From NCBI GenBank assembly GCA_018883305.1, contig VEQI01000089.1:1-10182 (forward strand): a stretch of 10,182 nucleotides of DNA. The letters are read 5' to 3'. Positions 1-5,697 of the stretch are shown piece after piece; within the stretch, counting starts at the first letter, position 1, and each line of letters begins with the position of its first letter. Position numbers and translations under genes: made by a program. Under the pieces are notes generated by a model that had not been told where the DNA came from, made no database searches, and saw only the letters and a list, made by a program, of their open reading frames with translations. This DNA is from Limnohabitans sp. (GTDB taxonomy: Bacteria > Pseudomonadota > Gammaproteobacteria > Burkholderiales > Burkholderiaceae_C).

Positions 1-222
1 GAGCAGGTCTTGCCAGTACTCTTCCTCCGGGTAAGCGTCCACCAGCACGTCCTGGGGCGCGTCGTGCATGCAACGCAGATTGCGCGTATGCATGGAGTTA
101 CCGCCGCGCCATTCCTTGGGCGCAGCTTCCAGCAGCGTGACGCGCACGCCCGCCTCTGCGGCCATCAGGGCCGCACACAGGGCGGCATTGCCGCCGCCAA
201 TGACCAGCACGTCAGTGTGCAT
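1..222 (-). CDS. tcuA: FAD-dependent dehydrogenase, TcuA-like (5' part only)
   Basis: Only the first 74 codons lie in the window; the gene continues past base 1. The protein opens with a Rossmann FAD-binding motif, VLVIGGGNAALCAAL (about residues 5-19), followed by an acidic strand end (LLEAAPKEW) and the segment RGGNSMHTRNLRC. I recognise that last segment from memory as characteristic of FAD-dependent tricarballylate dehydrogenase (TcuA), which oxidises tricarballylate to cis-aconitate and works with the membrane protein TcuB. The ATG at 222 is preceded by GAGG (229-232) at six bases spacing, which supports this start. A candidate promoter lies at 280-310 on the same strand. Any TcuB or transporter partner would be outside the window. 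Another member of the fumarate-reductase/succinate-dehydrogenase flavoprotein family acting on a related acid is possible. The FAD fold is certain; the substrate is inferred. Confidence 0.7.
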   Translation of the reverse strand, partial: MHTDVLVIGGGNAALCAALMAAEAGVRVTLLEAAPKEWRGGNSMHTRNLRCMHDAPQDVLVDAYPEEEYWQDLL

Positions 223-238
223 TGTTTGCCTCGTTCAG

Positions 239-269
239 ATGACACCGGGATAGGTGGCTCCGGTGTGAT
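239..269. promoter_or_regulatory. Inverted repeat in the tcuA-like leader (operator or leader hairpin)
   Basis: ACACCGG (242-248) and CCGGTGT (260-266) are perfect reverse complements around an 11-base spacer. After one G/G mismatch the symmetry continues for two more bases on each side (AT at 239-240, AT at 268-269). It ends 16 bases before the tcuA-like start codon and starts just downstream of the candidate -10. That position suits a repressor operator or a 5' leader hairpin. The ribosome-binding GAGG at 229-232 lies outside the stem. Confidence 0.4.
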
Positions 270-279
270 GGACGCCAAT

Positions 280-310
280 CTTAAAGGAGGTAACGCTTGG
301 AGACTGTCAA
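280..310 (-). promoter_or_regulatory. Candidate sigma70 promoter for the tcuA-like gene
   Basis: On the minus strand a perfect -35 hexamer TTGACA (310-305) is followed after 19 bases by TTTAAG (285-280), which matches four of six bases of the -10 consensus. Transcription would start near 273 and give a leader of about 50 bases before the ATG at 222. The spacer is two bases longer than ideal, so strength is uncertain. The inverted repeat at 239-269 would lie at the very start of this transcript. Confidence 0.45.
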
Positions 311-350
311 ACGGATGCTTTTGGGCGCGCGTGGGCTGAAGGCCGGATCT

Positions 351-385
351 GGTTGTCGGCCACGGGCTACCCTGGTTGGACAACC
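351..385. promoter_or_regulatory. Inverted repeat upstream of the helix-turn-helix gene
   Basis: GGTTGTC (351-357) and GACAACC (379-385) are perfect 7-bp arms. Inside them further pairing is possible (CCA 360-362 region with TGG 373-375 region, then GGG 364-366 with CCC 370-372) with single-base bulges, leaving a three-base loop. The right arm overlaps the candidate -35 at 376-381, so it could be an operator, perhaps for the helix-turn-helix protein itself. There is no T tract, so a terminator is unlikely. Confidence 0.3.
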
Positions 386-405
386 CAAGTCGCGTGCCGC
401 ACAAT
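376..405 (+). promoter_or_regulatory. Weak candidate promoter for the helix-turn-helix gene
   Basis: TTGGAC (376-381) resembles a -35 box and is followed after 18 bases by CACAAT (400-405), which resembles a -10 box. The predicted start would be near 412, about 28 bases before the ATG at 440. Both boxes deviate from consensus, so this is only a candidate. Confidence 0.25.
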
Positions 406-439
406 GTGCGGCTGAAACACTTTCACCAGATCAACACGC

Positions 440-862
440 ATGTCCACCTTTGCCCATCAGCTCAAAAGTGAAATCTCCCGCATTGCCCGCAAGGAAATCA
501 AGTCTGACGCCAAGACCTTGAAACAAGCTTCCTCGCGGTACCGGTCCGAGATTGCTGACCTCAAGCGCCGGGTGGCCAGTCTGGAGTCGTTGGTGAGAAA
601 GCTGGCCAAAGGGGCGGTGCCAGCGGCCAAGCCCGTGCCCGCCGAGGAAAGTGGGGCGCTGCGTTTCCGCGCCTCCGGCTTTGCCTCCCTGCGGCAAAAA
701 CTGGGTTTGTCCGCCCAGGAGATGGGCCAGTTGATTGGCGTGTCGGCCCAGTCGGTCTACCATTGGGAAGCGGGCAAGACCAAGCCGCGCGCCAGCCAGT
801 TGCAAGCCATTGCCCTGGTGCGCAAGCTGGGCAAGCGCGAGGTTCAAGCCCGACTGGCCTGA
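440..862 (+). CDS. Coiled-coil plus C-terminal XRE-type helix-turn-helix protein
   Basis: This 140-residue cytoplasmic protein has two parts. Residues about 5-58 are charged and helical (KSEISRIARKEIKSDAKTL, then KRRVASLESLVRKLAK) with heptad-like spacing, suggesting a coiled coil that dimerises. A short Ala/Pro linker (about 59-70) leads to a C-terminal helix-turn-helix around residues 80-125. There LRQKLGLSAQEMGQLIGVS, then VYHWEAGKTKPR, closely follows the Cro/CI (XRE) pattern in which the second block contains the recognition helix. The XRE fold is clear; acting as a transcription factor is inferred. No strong ribosome-binding site precedes the ATG at 440. It lies divergent from the tcuA-like gene and 27 bp upstream of a Bug receptor, so it may regulate either. 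Its target cannot be read from the sequence. Confidence 0.8.
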   Translation: MSTFAHQLKSEISRIARKEIKSDAKTLKQASSRYRSEIADLKRRVASLESLVRKLAKGAVPAAKPVPAEESGALRFRASGFASLRQKLGLSAQEMGQLIGVSAQSVYHWEAGKTKPRASQLQAIALVRKLGKREVQARLA

Positions 863-878
863 TCATTGTTGAGATTGC

Positions 879-883
879 AGGAG
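879..883 (+). promoter_or_regulatory. Ribosome-binding site that sets the Bug receptor start
   Basis: AGGAG at 879-883 lies six bases before the ATG at 890. A TTG at 866 in the same frame would give a longer protein but lacks a comparable site and would add eight residues in front of a normal signal peptide. Confidence 0.75.
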
Positions 884-889
884 TTTTCC

Positions 890-1867
890 ATGAAGGTTTT
901 CACACGCGTGCGTCGTCTGGTGTTGCTCAGCTTGTTGGGTGTGGGCGCGGCCACCACCGCCTGGGCACAGGCCTGGCCCAGCAAACCCCTGCGGGTGGTG
1001 GTGAACTTTCCGCCGGGTGGTGCGGCCGATCAGATCGCCCGTGTCATTGGTCAACCGCTGTCCGAGGCCTTGGGCCAACCCGTGGTAATTGAAAACCGCG
1101 CGGGCGCCAACGGCAATCTGGGGGGCGAGGTGGTGGCCAAGTCGCCCGCTGACGGGTACACGCTGCTGATGAGTTCCGGGGGCATGGTCTCCGTCAATCC
1201 GCACATCTATGCTCGCATGCCATTTGATCCCGCCAAGGATTTGACGCCGGTGGCAGCGGCCGCGCGGGTGCTGGTGTTCCTGGTGACCAAGCCGTCCTTG
1301 CCGGTGGAAAACGTGCAGGACTTTCTGACGTACGTGAAGGCCAACCCGGGCCGCTTGAGTTTTGGTTCTGCGGGCAACGGGAGCTCACCGCACCTGGCGG
1401 CTGAAATGATGAAGAGCCAAGCGGGCCTGTTTGCGGTGCATGTGCCTTACCGTGGCGCAGCGCCGGCCCTGCAAGATTTGCTGGCGGGACAAGTGGATTT
1501 TTATTTTGACCCCGGCATTGGCTTGAATCAGGTCAGGGCAGGCAAGTTGAAACTGCTGGCCGTGGGCAGCCCCAAGCGTTCACCACTGTTTCCGCAAGTG
1601 CCCACGCTGGCTGAGGCGGGGTTGAAAGGGTTCGATGCCGACACCGTGTTTGGCTTTTATGCGCCCACTGGTACACCCGCCGAGGTGGTGAACCGGCTCA
1701 ACCGAGAAATCAACCGCACCCTGAGCCTGCCGGCGGTGAAAGACCGCATCCAGGCCTTGGGCGGTGAGGCACTGGCCATCAGCCCCGCCGAGTTTGCCGC
1801 CAAGGCCAGTGAGGACTCGGCCCGTTTTGGCGCCATCATTCGCGAGCGCAAGATCGTTGGCGACTGA
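890..1867 (+). CDS. Bug/TctC-family periplasmic solute-binding receptor (first copy)
   Basis: This 325-residue protein has the usual family length. Residues 1-26 form a Sec signal peptide (RVRR, hydrophobic core, AWA|QAW cleavage after A26). The mature part carries the Bug hallmarks: a WPSKPLRVVVNFPPGG start with GGAADQIAR, then GQPVVIENRAGANGNLGG (about 62-79) and SPADGYTLL, then the FGSAGNGSSPHLAAEM loop (about 158-173) and VHVPYRGAAPALQDLLAG. In this family the two loops bind the carboxylate of an organic acid between two lobes. Ligands vary widely (di- and tricarboxylates, aromatic acids, amino acids), so the substrate is unknown. It follows the helix-turn-helix gene by 27 bp and may share its transcript. 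No TctA or TctB membrane subunits are in the window. The divergent TcuA-like gene makes a tricarboxylate plausible, but this is only context. Confidence 0.93.
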   Translation: MKVFTRVRRLVLLSLLGVGAATTAWAQAWPSKPLRVVVNFPPGGAADQIARVIGQPLSEALGQPVVIENRAGANGNLGGEVVAKSPADGYTLLMSSGGMVSVNPHIYARMPFDPAKDLTPVAAAARVLVFLVTKPSLPVENVQDFLTYVKANPGRLSFGSAGNGSSPHLAAEMMKSQAGLFAVHVPYRGAAPALQDLLAGQVDFYFDPGIGLNQVRAGKLKLLAVGSPKRSPLFPQVPTLAEAGLKGFDADTVFGFYAPTGTPAEVVNRLNREINRTLSLPAVKDRIQALGGEALAISPAEFAAKASEDSARFGAIIRERKIVGD

Positions 1868-1926
1868 GCTGGTCTGGATGAAGGGGTGTTAACGCCTTCG
1901 GGCAGAGGATAAGATCTGGCCTGTGG

Positions 1927-1981
1927 CCGATCGATCCTGATCGGACATGACCTGCCTTCGAGGCATTGGACCCTGGGGTCC
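1927..1981. repeat. Two short inverted repeats between the Bug and transglutaminase genes
   Basis: The 160-bp gap (1868-2027) holds CCGATC (1927-1932) with GATCGG (1939-1944) around six bases, and GGACCC (1968-1973) with GGGTCC (1976-1981) around two bases. The second is followed by TCTTAT, a poor T tract. They could be weak terminators for the Bug gene or protein-binding sites ahead of the next gene. I find no convincing sigma70 promoter in this gap. Confidence 0.3.
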
Positions 1982-2027
1982 TCTTATGCGCCGACAGGTC
2001 TTTCCTCATCGACATCGGAGTTCTTTC

Positions 2028-3134
2028 ATGATCACCGCTCGACGCACCCTCCTGAAGGGGGCTGCCTGCTGGGCTGGCCTGTCCGTTTCTTCCTGGACCC
2101 TGGCTCAAACGGCTGCACCTGCGGCAGCCCGCACCTTCCAACCCCAACCTGGTGCCTGGCGCACCTTTGAAGTCACCACGCGAGTGGACATCACCCACGT
2201 GGATGGTGCCACCCGCGTGTGGTTGCCTGTGCCCAGCGTCAACACGGCCTGGCAGCAGTCTGGGATTCATTCCTTTGCCAGCAATGGCTTGGCGCGCTTG
2301 CGCAGCGACAGTCTGCAAGGCTTTCAAATGCTGTACGCGGAATTCACGCCGCAGGCGGACAAGCCCTTCGTGGAAATCACCAGCCGCATTCAGACACAAA
2401 ACCGTGCACCCGCTGCACCGGGGTCTGTGGCGGCGGAAGCTGCTGCCAGCCTGAAGTTCTTCACCCGTGCCACGCACTTGCTGCCCACGGACGGCATCGT
2501 GCGCGAGACCGCGCAAAAAGCGATTGCAGGGGCCCACACTGAACTTGAGAAGGTGCGCGCCATTTACGACTGGATCGTGGCCAATGCCTGGCGCGAGCCC
2601 AAAGTCCGCGGCTGTGGCGAGGGTGACATCAAGACCATGCTGGAGACCGGCAACCTGGGGGGCAAGTGTGCCGACATCAATGCCCTGTTCGTGGGCTTGT
2701 GCCGCTCGGTGGGCATTCCGGCCCGTGATGTCTACGGCTTGCGTCTGGCACCTTCGGCCTTTGGCTACAAGGAGTTGTCCGGCAATCCGGCCAGCTTGAA
2801 AGGTGCTCAGCATTGTCGTGCGGAAGTCTATGTCAACGGCCAGGGCTGGCTGGCCATGGACCCTGCCGATGTGGCCAAGGTCATGCGTCTGGAGACGCCC
2901 GAGTGGATCAAGTCACCCCAGCACCCGGTGGTGCAACCGGTCTATCAAACGCTGTTTGGGGGCTGGGAGGGCAACTGGGTGGCCTGGAACACCGCGCACG
3001 ACGTGATGCTGCCGCAGAGCAAGGGCGAGCGCCTGGGCTTTTTCATGTACCCGGTGGCAGAGAACAACGACGGTCGCCTGGACTCCTACGCGCCGGATGA
3101 TTTCAAGTACCAGATCACGGCGCGCGAAATCTGA
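2028..3134 (+). CDS. Exported transglutaminase-like (papain-fold) protein
   Basis: The 368-residue protein starts at the ATG preceded by GGAG (2017-2020) at seven bases; an upstream in-frame ATG at 1947 lacks such a site. The N terminus, TARRTLLKGAACWAG then SSWTLAQ, resembles a twin-arginine signal with cleavage near residue 27, so the protein should act in the periplasm. The transglutaminase core spans about 175-285. It shows the expected Cys-His-Asp triad: C214 in GGKCADINALFVGLCRSVG, H262 in AQHCRAEVY, and D278 in WLAMDPAD. Members of this superfamily are usually cysteine proteases or amidases acting on peptides or cell-wall components rather than true cross-linking enzymes. The segment before the core (about 44-125) looks like a beta-rich domain. 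The stop lies six bases before a thioredoxin-like gene, so the two are probably co-expressed. The substrate is unknown. Confidence 0.85.
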   Translation: MITARRTLLKGAACWAGLSVSSWTLAQTAAPAAARTFQPQPGAWRTFEVTTRVDITHVDGATRVWLPVPSVNTAWQQSGIHSFASNGLARLRSDSLQGFQMLYAEFTPQADKPFVEITSRIQTQNRAPAAPGSVAAEAAASLKFFTRATHLLPTDGIVRETAQKAIAGAHTELEKVRAIYDWIVANAWREPKVRGCGEGDIKTMLETGNLGGKCADINALFVGLCRSVGIPARDVYGLRLAPSAFGYKELSGNPASLKGAQHCRAEVYVNGQGWLAMDPADVAKVMRLETPEWIKSPQHPVVQPVYQTLFGGWEGNWVAWNTAHDVMLPQSKGERLGFFMYPVAENNDGRLDSYAPDDFKYQITAREI

Positions 3135-3140
3135 TCGACG

Positions 3141-3656
3141 ATGACCTTGTTTCATCGGGTCCTTCGATGGTTGTGGGGCTGGGGGTGGCTGTGTGCCCTG
3201 GGTCTGGCTCAGGCGCAGCACCAAGCCACTCGCTGGCCCACCCACGTCGCAGTGCCTCCCATTGAATTCACCGACTTGTCTGCCCAGACTTGGGGGGCTG
3301 AACGTTTCAAAGGCAAGACGGTGGTGATCAACTTCTGGGCCACCTGGTGCGCGCCTTGCCTGGAAGAATTGCCATCGTTGCAGACGTTTGCCGATTTCAA
3401 TCAGACCAGCGACATCACGGTTTTGACGGTCAATGTCAAAGACCCGCTCAACCGGGTGCGCCAGTTTGTGGTGCGCAACCAGTTCAGCTTTCCCGTGGTG
3501 GCTGATCGACAAGGGGTGCTGGCCAGACAGTGGGGTGTGAAGGTGTTTCCCACCACCATCATCCTTTCACCACAGGGCGTGCCGACCTGGATCATCGAAG
3601 GTGCGGTGGACTGGACGGACCAGCGTGTTCAAGCGTGGATGCCGCGCAAGCCTTGA
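3141..3656 (+). CDS. TlpA/ResA-like periplasmic thioredoxin
   Basis: This 171-residue protein begins with a tryptophan-rich hydrophobic signal (residues about 7-25, ending AQA|Q), so it should be exported or membrane-anchored. The thioredoxin core contains the redox motif WCAPC (C70 and C73) in VVINFWATWCAPCLEELP. The cis-proline is P137 in KVFPTTIILS. Proteins of this TlpA/ResA type reduce disulfides in the periplasm, often in cytochrome c maturation or to keep a partner's cysteine reduced. Placement six bases after the transglutaminase-like gene suggests that the partner could be that cysteine-dependent enzyme; this is inference. No clear ribosome-binding site precedes the ATG, which fits translational coupling to the upstream gene. 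The gene ends tail to tail with the leftward operon. Confidence 0.88.
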   Translation: MTLFHRVLRWLWGWGWLCALGLAQAQHQATRWPTHVAVPPIEFTDLSAQTWGAERFKGKTVVINFWATWCAPCLEELPSLQTFADFNQTSDITVLTVNVKDPLNRVRQFVVRNQFSFPVVADRQGVLARQWGVKVFPTTIILSPQGVPTWIIEGAVDWTDQRVQAWMPRKP

Positions 3657-3667
3657 ACATCAAGGTT
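3649..3667. terminator. Possible bidirectional hairpin at the convergent gene junction
   Basis: CCTTGA (3651-3656) and TCAAGG (3660-3665) are perfect complements around a three-base loop, and the stem extends by a G.T and an A-T pair. It includes the stop codon of the thioredoxin gene and abuts the stop of the hydrolase gene (3667-3669). No T tract follows on either strand, so termination here is only a possibility. Confidence 0.3.
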
Positions 3668-4521
3668 CAGCGAGCATCCAGAAATTGTTCAAACAACTGC
3701 GCAGAGGTTTCCAGCGCCTCAGCCGTCCCCGTCCCAGGGGTCACGGCGGACTGCGTGGGCTGCACCAGCGTGCACACTGCCTCGAAGTATTTGAACAACA
3801 TGTCGTGCTGAGCGCAGGTGATGAAGGTGGGGACACGAATGAGCGGTAACCGTTCTTGTTTGGGGTATGCCAGCGCAGCGCGATAAGACAAGTGGAAGGT
3901 GCGTGCAGCCTTGAACACCTCCACCGCCTTGTCATGCAGACTGTGTGCATCGGGCAAGCCGCCGGGGCGGCGATGGGCGCTGTCTTGCCGGTACCAAGGC
4001 CAGAACAAATAGGCGTCTCGCACAAAATTCCACAGTTGCGTGATCTGGCTGCCCTGCGTGTCCAGTTGAACGTGGGGCAGGTAGCGCTGAAGTAGCTCTG
4101 CCTGTTCTTCAGGGGGATACAGGCCGATGCCATCCATGATCACACTGCGGACCCGCTCGGGGTGTTCAATGGCCAGGTCACAGGCGATGTTCGCGCCCGT
4201 ATGGGCGCCCCAGGCATCAAAGCGCTCAACATTCAGCGCGGTCAATGCACGCAGGTGCGCGTCTGCAAATTCGCTCAGGTCCGGCGCGTCGCTCTGCGGC
4301 GCACACGAGTCACCATTTCCCAGTGTGTCCAGGGCAATGACATGACGGTGACGGGCCATGCGCTGAATCAAGGGTTCCAGCGTTTTGGCCGATCCGGGTG
4401 AGGCGTGGAACATCACCAGGGGCGGCTTGCCCTGATGCTGCTGTCCGGCATGCCGGTAGTGCACCTGGCCCTCACGGATGCTGACGAAGCCGCGCAAAAC
4501 CTGCGTGTTGTCGGGGCTCAC
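3667..4521 (-). CDS. Alpha/beta-hydrolase-fold protein with atypical nucleophile elbow
   Basis: This 284-residue protein starts at GTG (4521) within the GTGA overlap with the stop of the acyl-CoA dehydrogenase gene, so translation is probably coupled. The alpha/beta-hydrolase fold shows in the oxyanion-loop strand PLVMFHASPGSAKTL (about 34-48), the ALDTLGNGDS segment (63-72), the elbow AWGAHTGANIACDLA (103-117) and the strand FITCAQHDMLF (233-243) with the acid-position D240. The elbow is unusual: GxSxG is replaced by G105-A-H107-T-G109, so histidine sits where the nucleophilic serine should be. The C-terminal stretch after D240 contains no histidine, so the usual general base is missing too. 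It may be an enzyme with different chemistry or a non-catalytic partner. I recall other proteobacterial hydrolase-fold proteins with an HTG elbow, so it is probably a subfamily trait rather than decay. Position suggests it works with the acyl-CoA genes; no signal peptide is seen. Confidence 0.87.
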   Translation of the reverse strand: MSPDNTQVLRGFVSIREGQVHYRHAGQQHQGKPPLVMFHASPGSAKTLEPLIQRMARHRHVIALDTLGNGDSCAPQSDAPDLSEFADAHLRALTALNVERFDAWGAHTGANIACDLAIEHPERVRSVIMDGIGLYPPEEQAELLQRYLPHVQLDTQGSQITQLWNFVRDAYLFWPWYRQDSAHRRPGGLPDAHSLHDKAVEVFKAARTFHLSYRAALAYPKQERLPLIRVPTFITCAQHDMLFKYFEAVCTLVQPTQSAVTPGTGTAEALETSAQLFEQFLDAR

Positions 4522-5663
4522 AGGCCCATCTCCCGCGCAATCAGGTTGCGTTGGATTTCGCTGGTGCCCTCACCAAAGGTGAACAGCCCTGCGTCGCGCC
4601 ACATGCGCTGCATGTCACTTTCCATGGCGTAGCCGCTGCTGGCCATGATCTGCATGCCTTCCCGCGTGACATATTGAAAGGTCTCGCTGGCCACCAGCTT
4701 GGCCTGCGCGCCCTCCAGTCGGCAAGGCCGTTGGGTGGCAATCAGCCAGGCCAATTGATAGAGGCACAGGCGAGCCTGATTGACACGCACCTGCATGTCC
4801 GCCAGCTTGTGCTGGATGGCCTGAAAGTTGGCAATGGGGCGACCGAATTGGGTGCGCTGTTGCGCATAATCGCGCGCCAGTTCCACGGCACGCTGGGCCT
4901 GCCCCACCGAGTTGGCTGCCTGACCCGCACGGCTGTAGTGCAGGGTGGACAGCACATGCTTGAAGCCCTGGCCCTCTTCTCCCAGCAAGGCGTCCTCAGG
5001 CACCAGCACATCGTCAAAGCCAATGTCCCAGGACGGCATGCAATGGTGTCCCAATTTTTCCAACGGGGTCATGGTGATGCCCGGTGTGTGGCGCGGTACC
5101 AGCAGCAACGAGATGCCCGAGCCACCGGTGCTGCCTGCGGTGGTGCGGCAGACCACCACCAGATGATGGGCCGCATCGGCATTGCTGATCCAGATCTTGC
5201 GACCTTGGATGCGCCAACCTTCCGAGGTGCGACGCGCATGCGTGGTGAGGGCGGCCGCATCACTGCCCGCGCCGGATTCCGTCAGTGCCAGCGCAAAGCG
5301 GGCCTGGCCTTGAATCAACTCGGGGAGCCAGCGATTCTTTTGGGCCTCACTGGCGTACGTCAGCAATGACATGCCGCCAAAGCTGACCGTGGTGGCAAAC
5401 AGCGTGGAGGCAATGCCGGCATGGTAGGCCAGTCGTTCGTTCACCAATGCCACGCTGCGCCAGTCTTTCTCCATGCCACCGTACTGTGCAGGAAAGGGCA
5501 GGCCCAGCAAACCCAGTTCACCCATGCGCGGCAACAGGTGCCAGGGCGTTTCATGCGCACGGTCTGCTGCGCGATAGGCTTCAGGCGGGAACTCCCGCGC
5601 CATCATTCGGTCCACCGAGTCCAACAGGGCTCGATCTTCTTCTGGAATCTCAAAGTCAATCAT
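4518..5663 (-). CDS. Acyl-CoA dehydrogenase
   Basis: The 381-residue protein has the full length and domain order of the family: a helical N-terminal domain (about 1-120), a central beta domain, and a C-terminal helical domain. The FAD and substrate signature FALALTESGAGSDAAAL (123-139) and IWISNADAAHH (157-167) are intact. So are RTQFGRPIANFQAIQHKLADM-type FAD contacts (about 270-290) and the C-terminal FTFGEGTSEIQR. In that last motif E365 sits where medium-chain-type enzymes carry the catalytic base. It should oxidise an acyl-CoA to the 2,3-enoyl-CoA and pass electrons to electron-transfer flavoprotein, which is not encoded here. It lies 34 bp downstream of an acyl-CoA ligase, the expected supplier of its substrate. 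Chain length or ring type of the substrate cannot be told from the sequence. No strong ribosome-binding site is visible before the ATG. Confidence 0.95.
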   Translation of the reverse strand: MIDFEIPEEDRALLDSVDRMMAREFPPEAYRAADRAHETPWHLLPRMGELGLLGLPFPAQYGGMEKDWRSVALVNERLAYHAGIASTLFATTVSFGGMSLLTYASEAQKNRWLPELIQGQARFALALTESGAGSDAAALTTHARRTSEGWRIQGRKIWISNADAAHHLVVVCRTTAGSTGGSGISLLLVPRHTPGITMTPLEKLGHHCMPSWDIGFDDVLVPEDALLGEEGQGFKHVLSTLHYSRAGQAANSVGQAQRAVELARDYAQQRTQFGRPIANFQAIQHKLADMQVRVNQARLCLYQLAWLIATQRPCRLEGAQAKLVASETFQYVTREGMQIMASSGYAMESDMQRMWRDAGLFTFGEGTSEIQRNLIAREMGL

Positions 5664-5697
5664 GGGCGATGCGTACGTGCCGTCAGAAGCTGGATCG

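Noticed and set aside
297..521. TTG-initiated small reading frame of 74 codons preceded by a perfect AAAGGAGGT (283-291)
   Set aside because: The frame overlaps the helix-turn-helix gene, has no recognisable protein features, and crosses the inverted repeat and candidate promoter. The AAAGGAGGT bases are as well explained as part of the minus-strand promoter.
1836..2813. Open frame of 325 codons on the minus strand
   Set aside because: It lies antisense to the Bug tail and the transglutaminase core, whose triad and ribosome-binding site are clear. The translation shows no domain pattern, as expected for a high-GC shadow frame.
2913..3512. Open frame of 199 codons on the minus strand
   Set aside because: It is antisense to the end of the transglutaminase gene and the thioredoxin gene with its WCAPC motif, and has no recognisable motif.
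4551..5369. Open frame of 272 codons on the plus strand
   Set aside because: It is fully antisense to the acyl-CoA dehydrogenase, which has all family motifs; the translation looks random.
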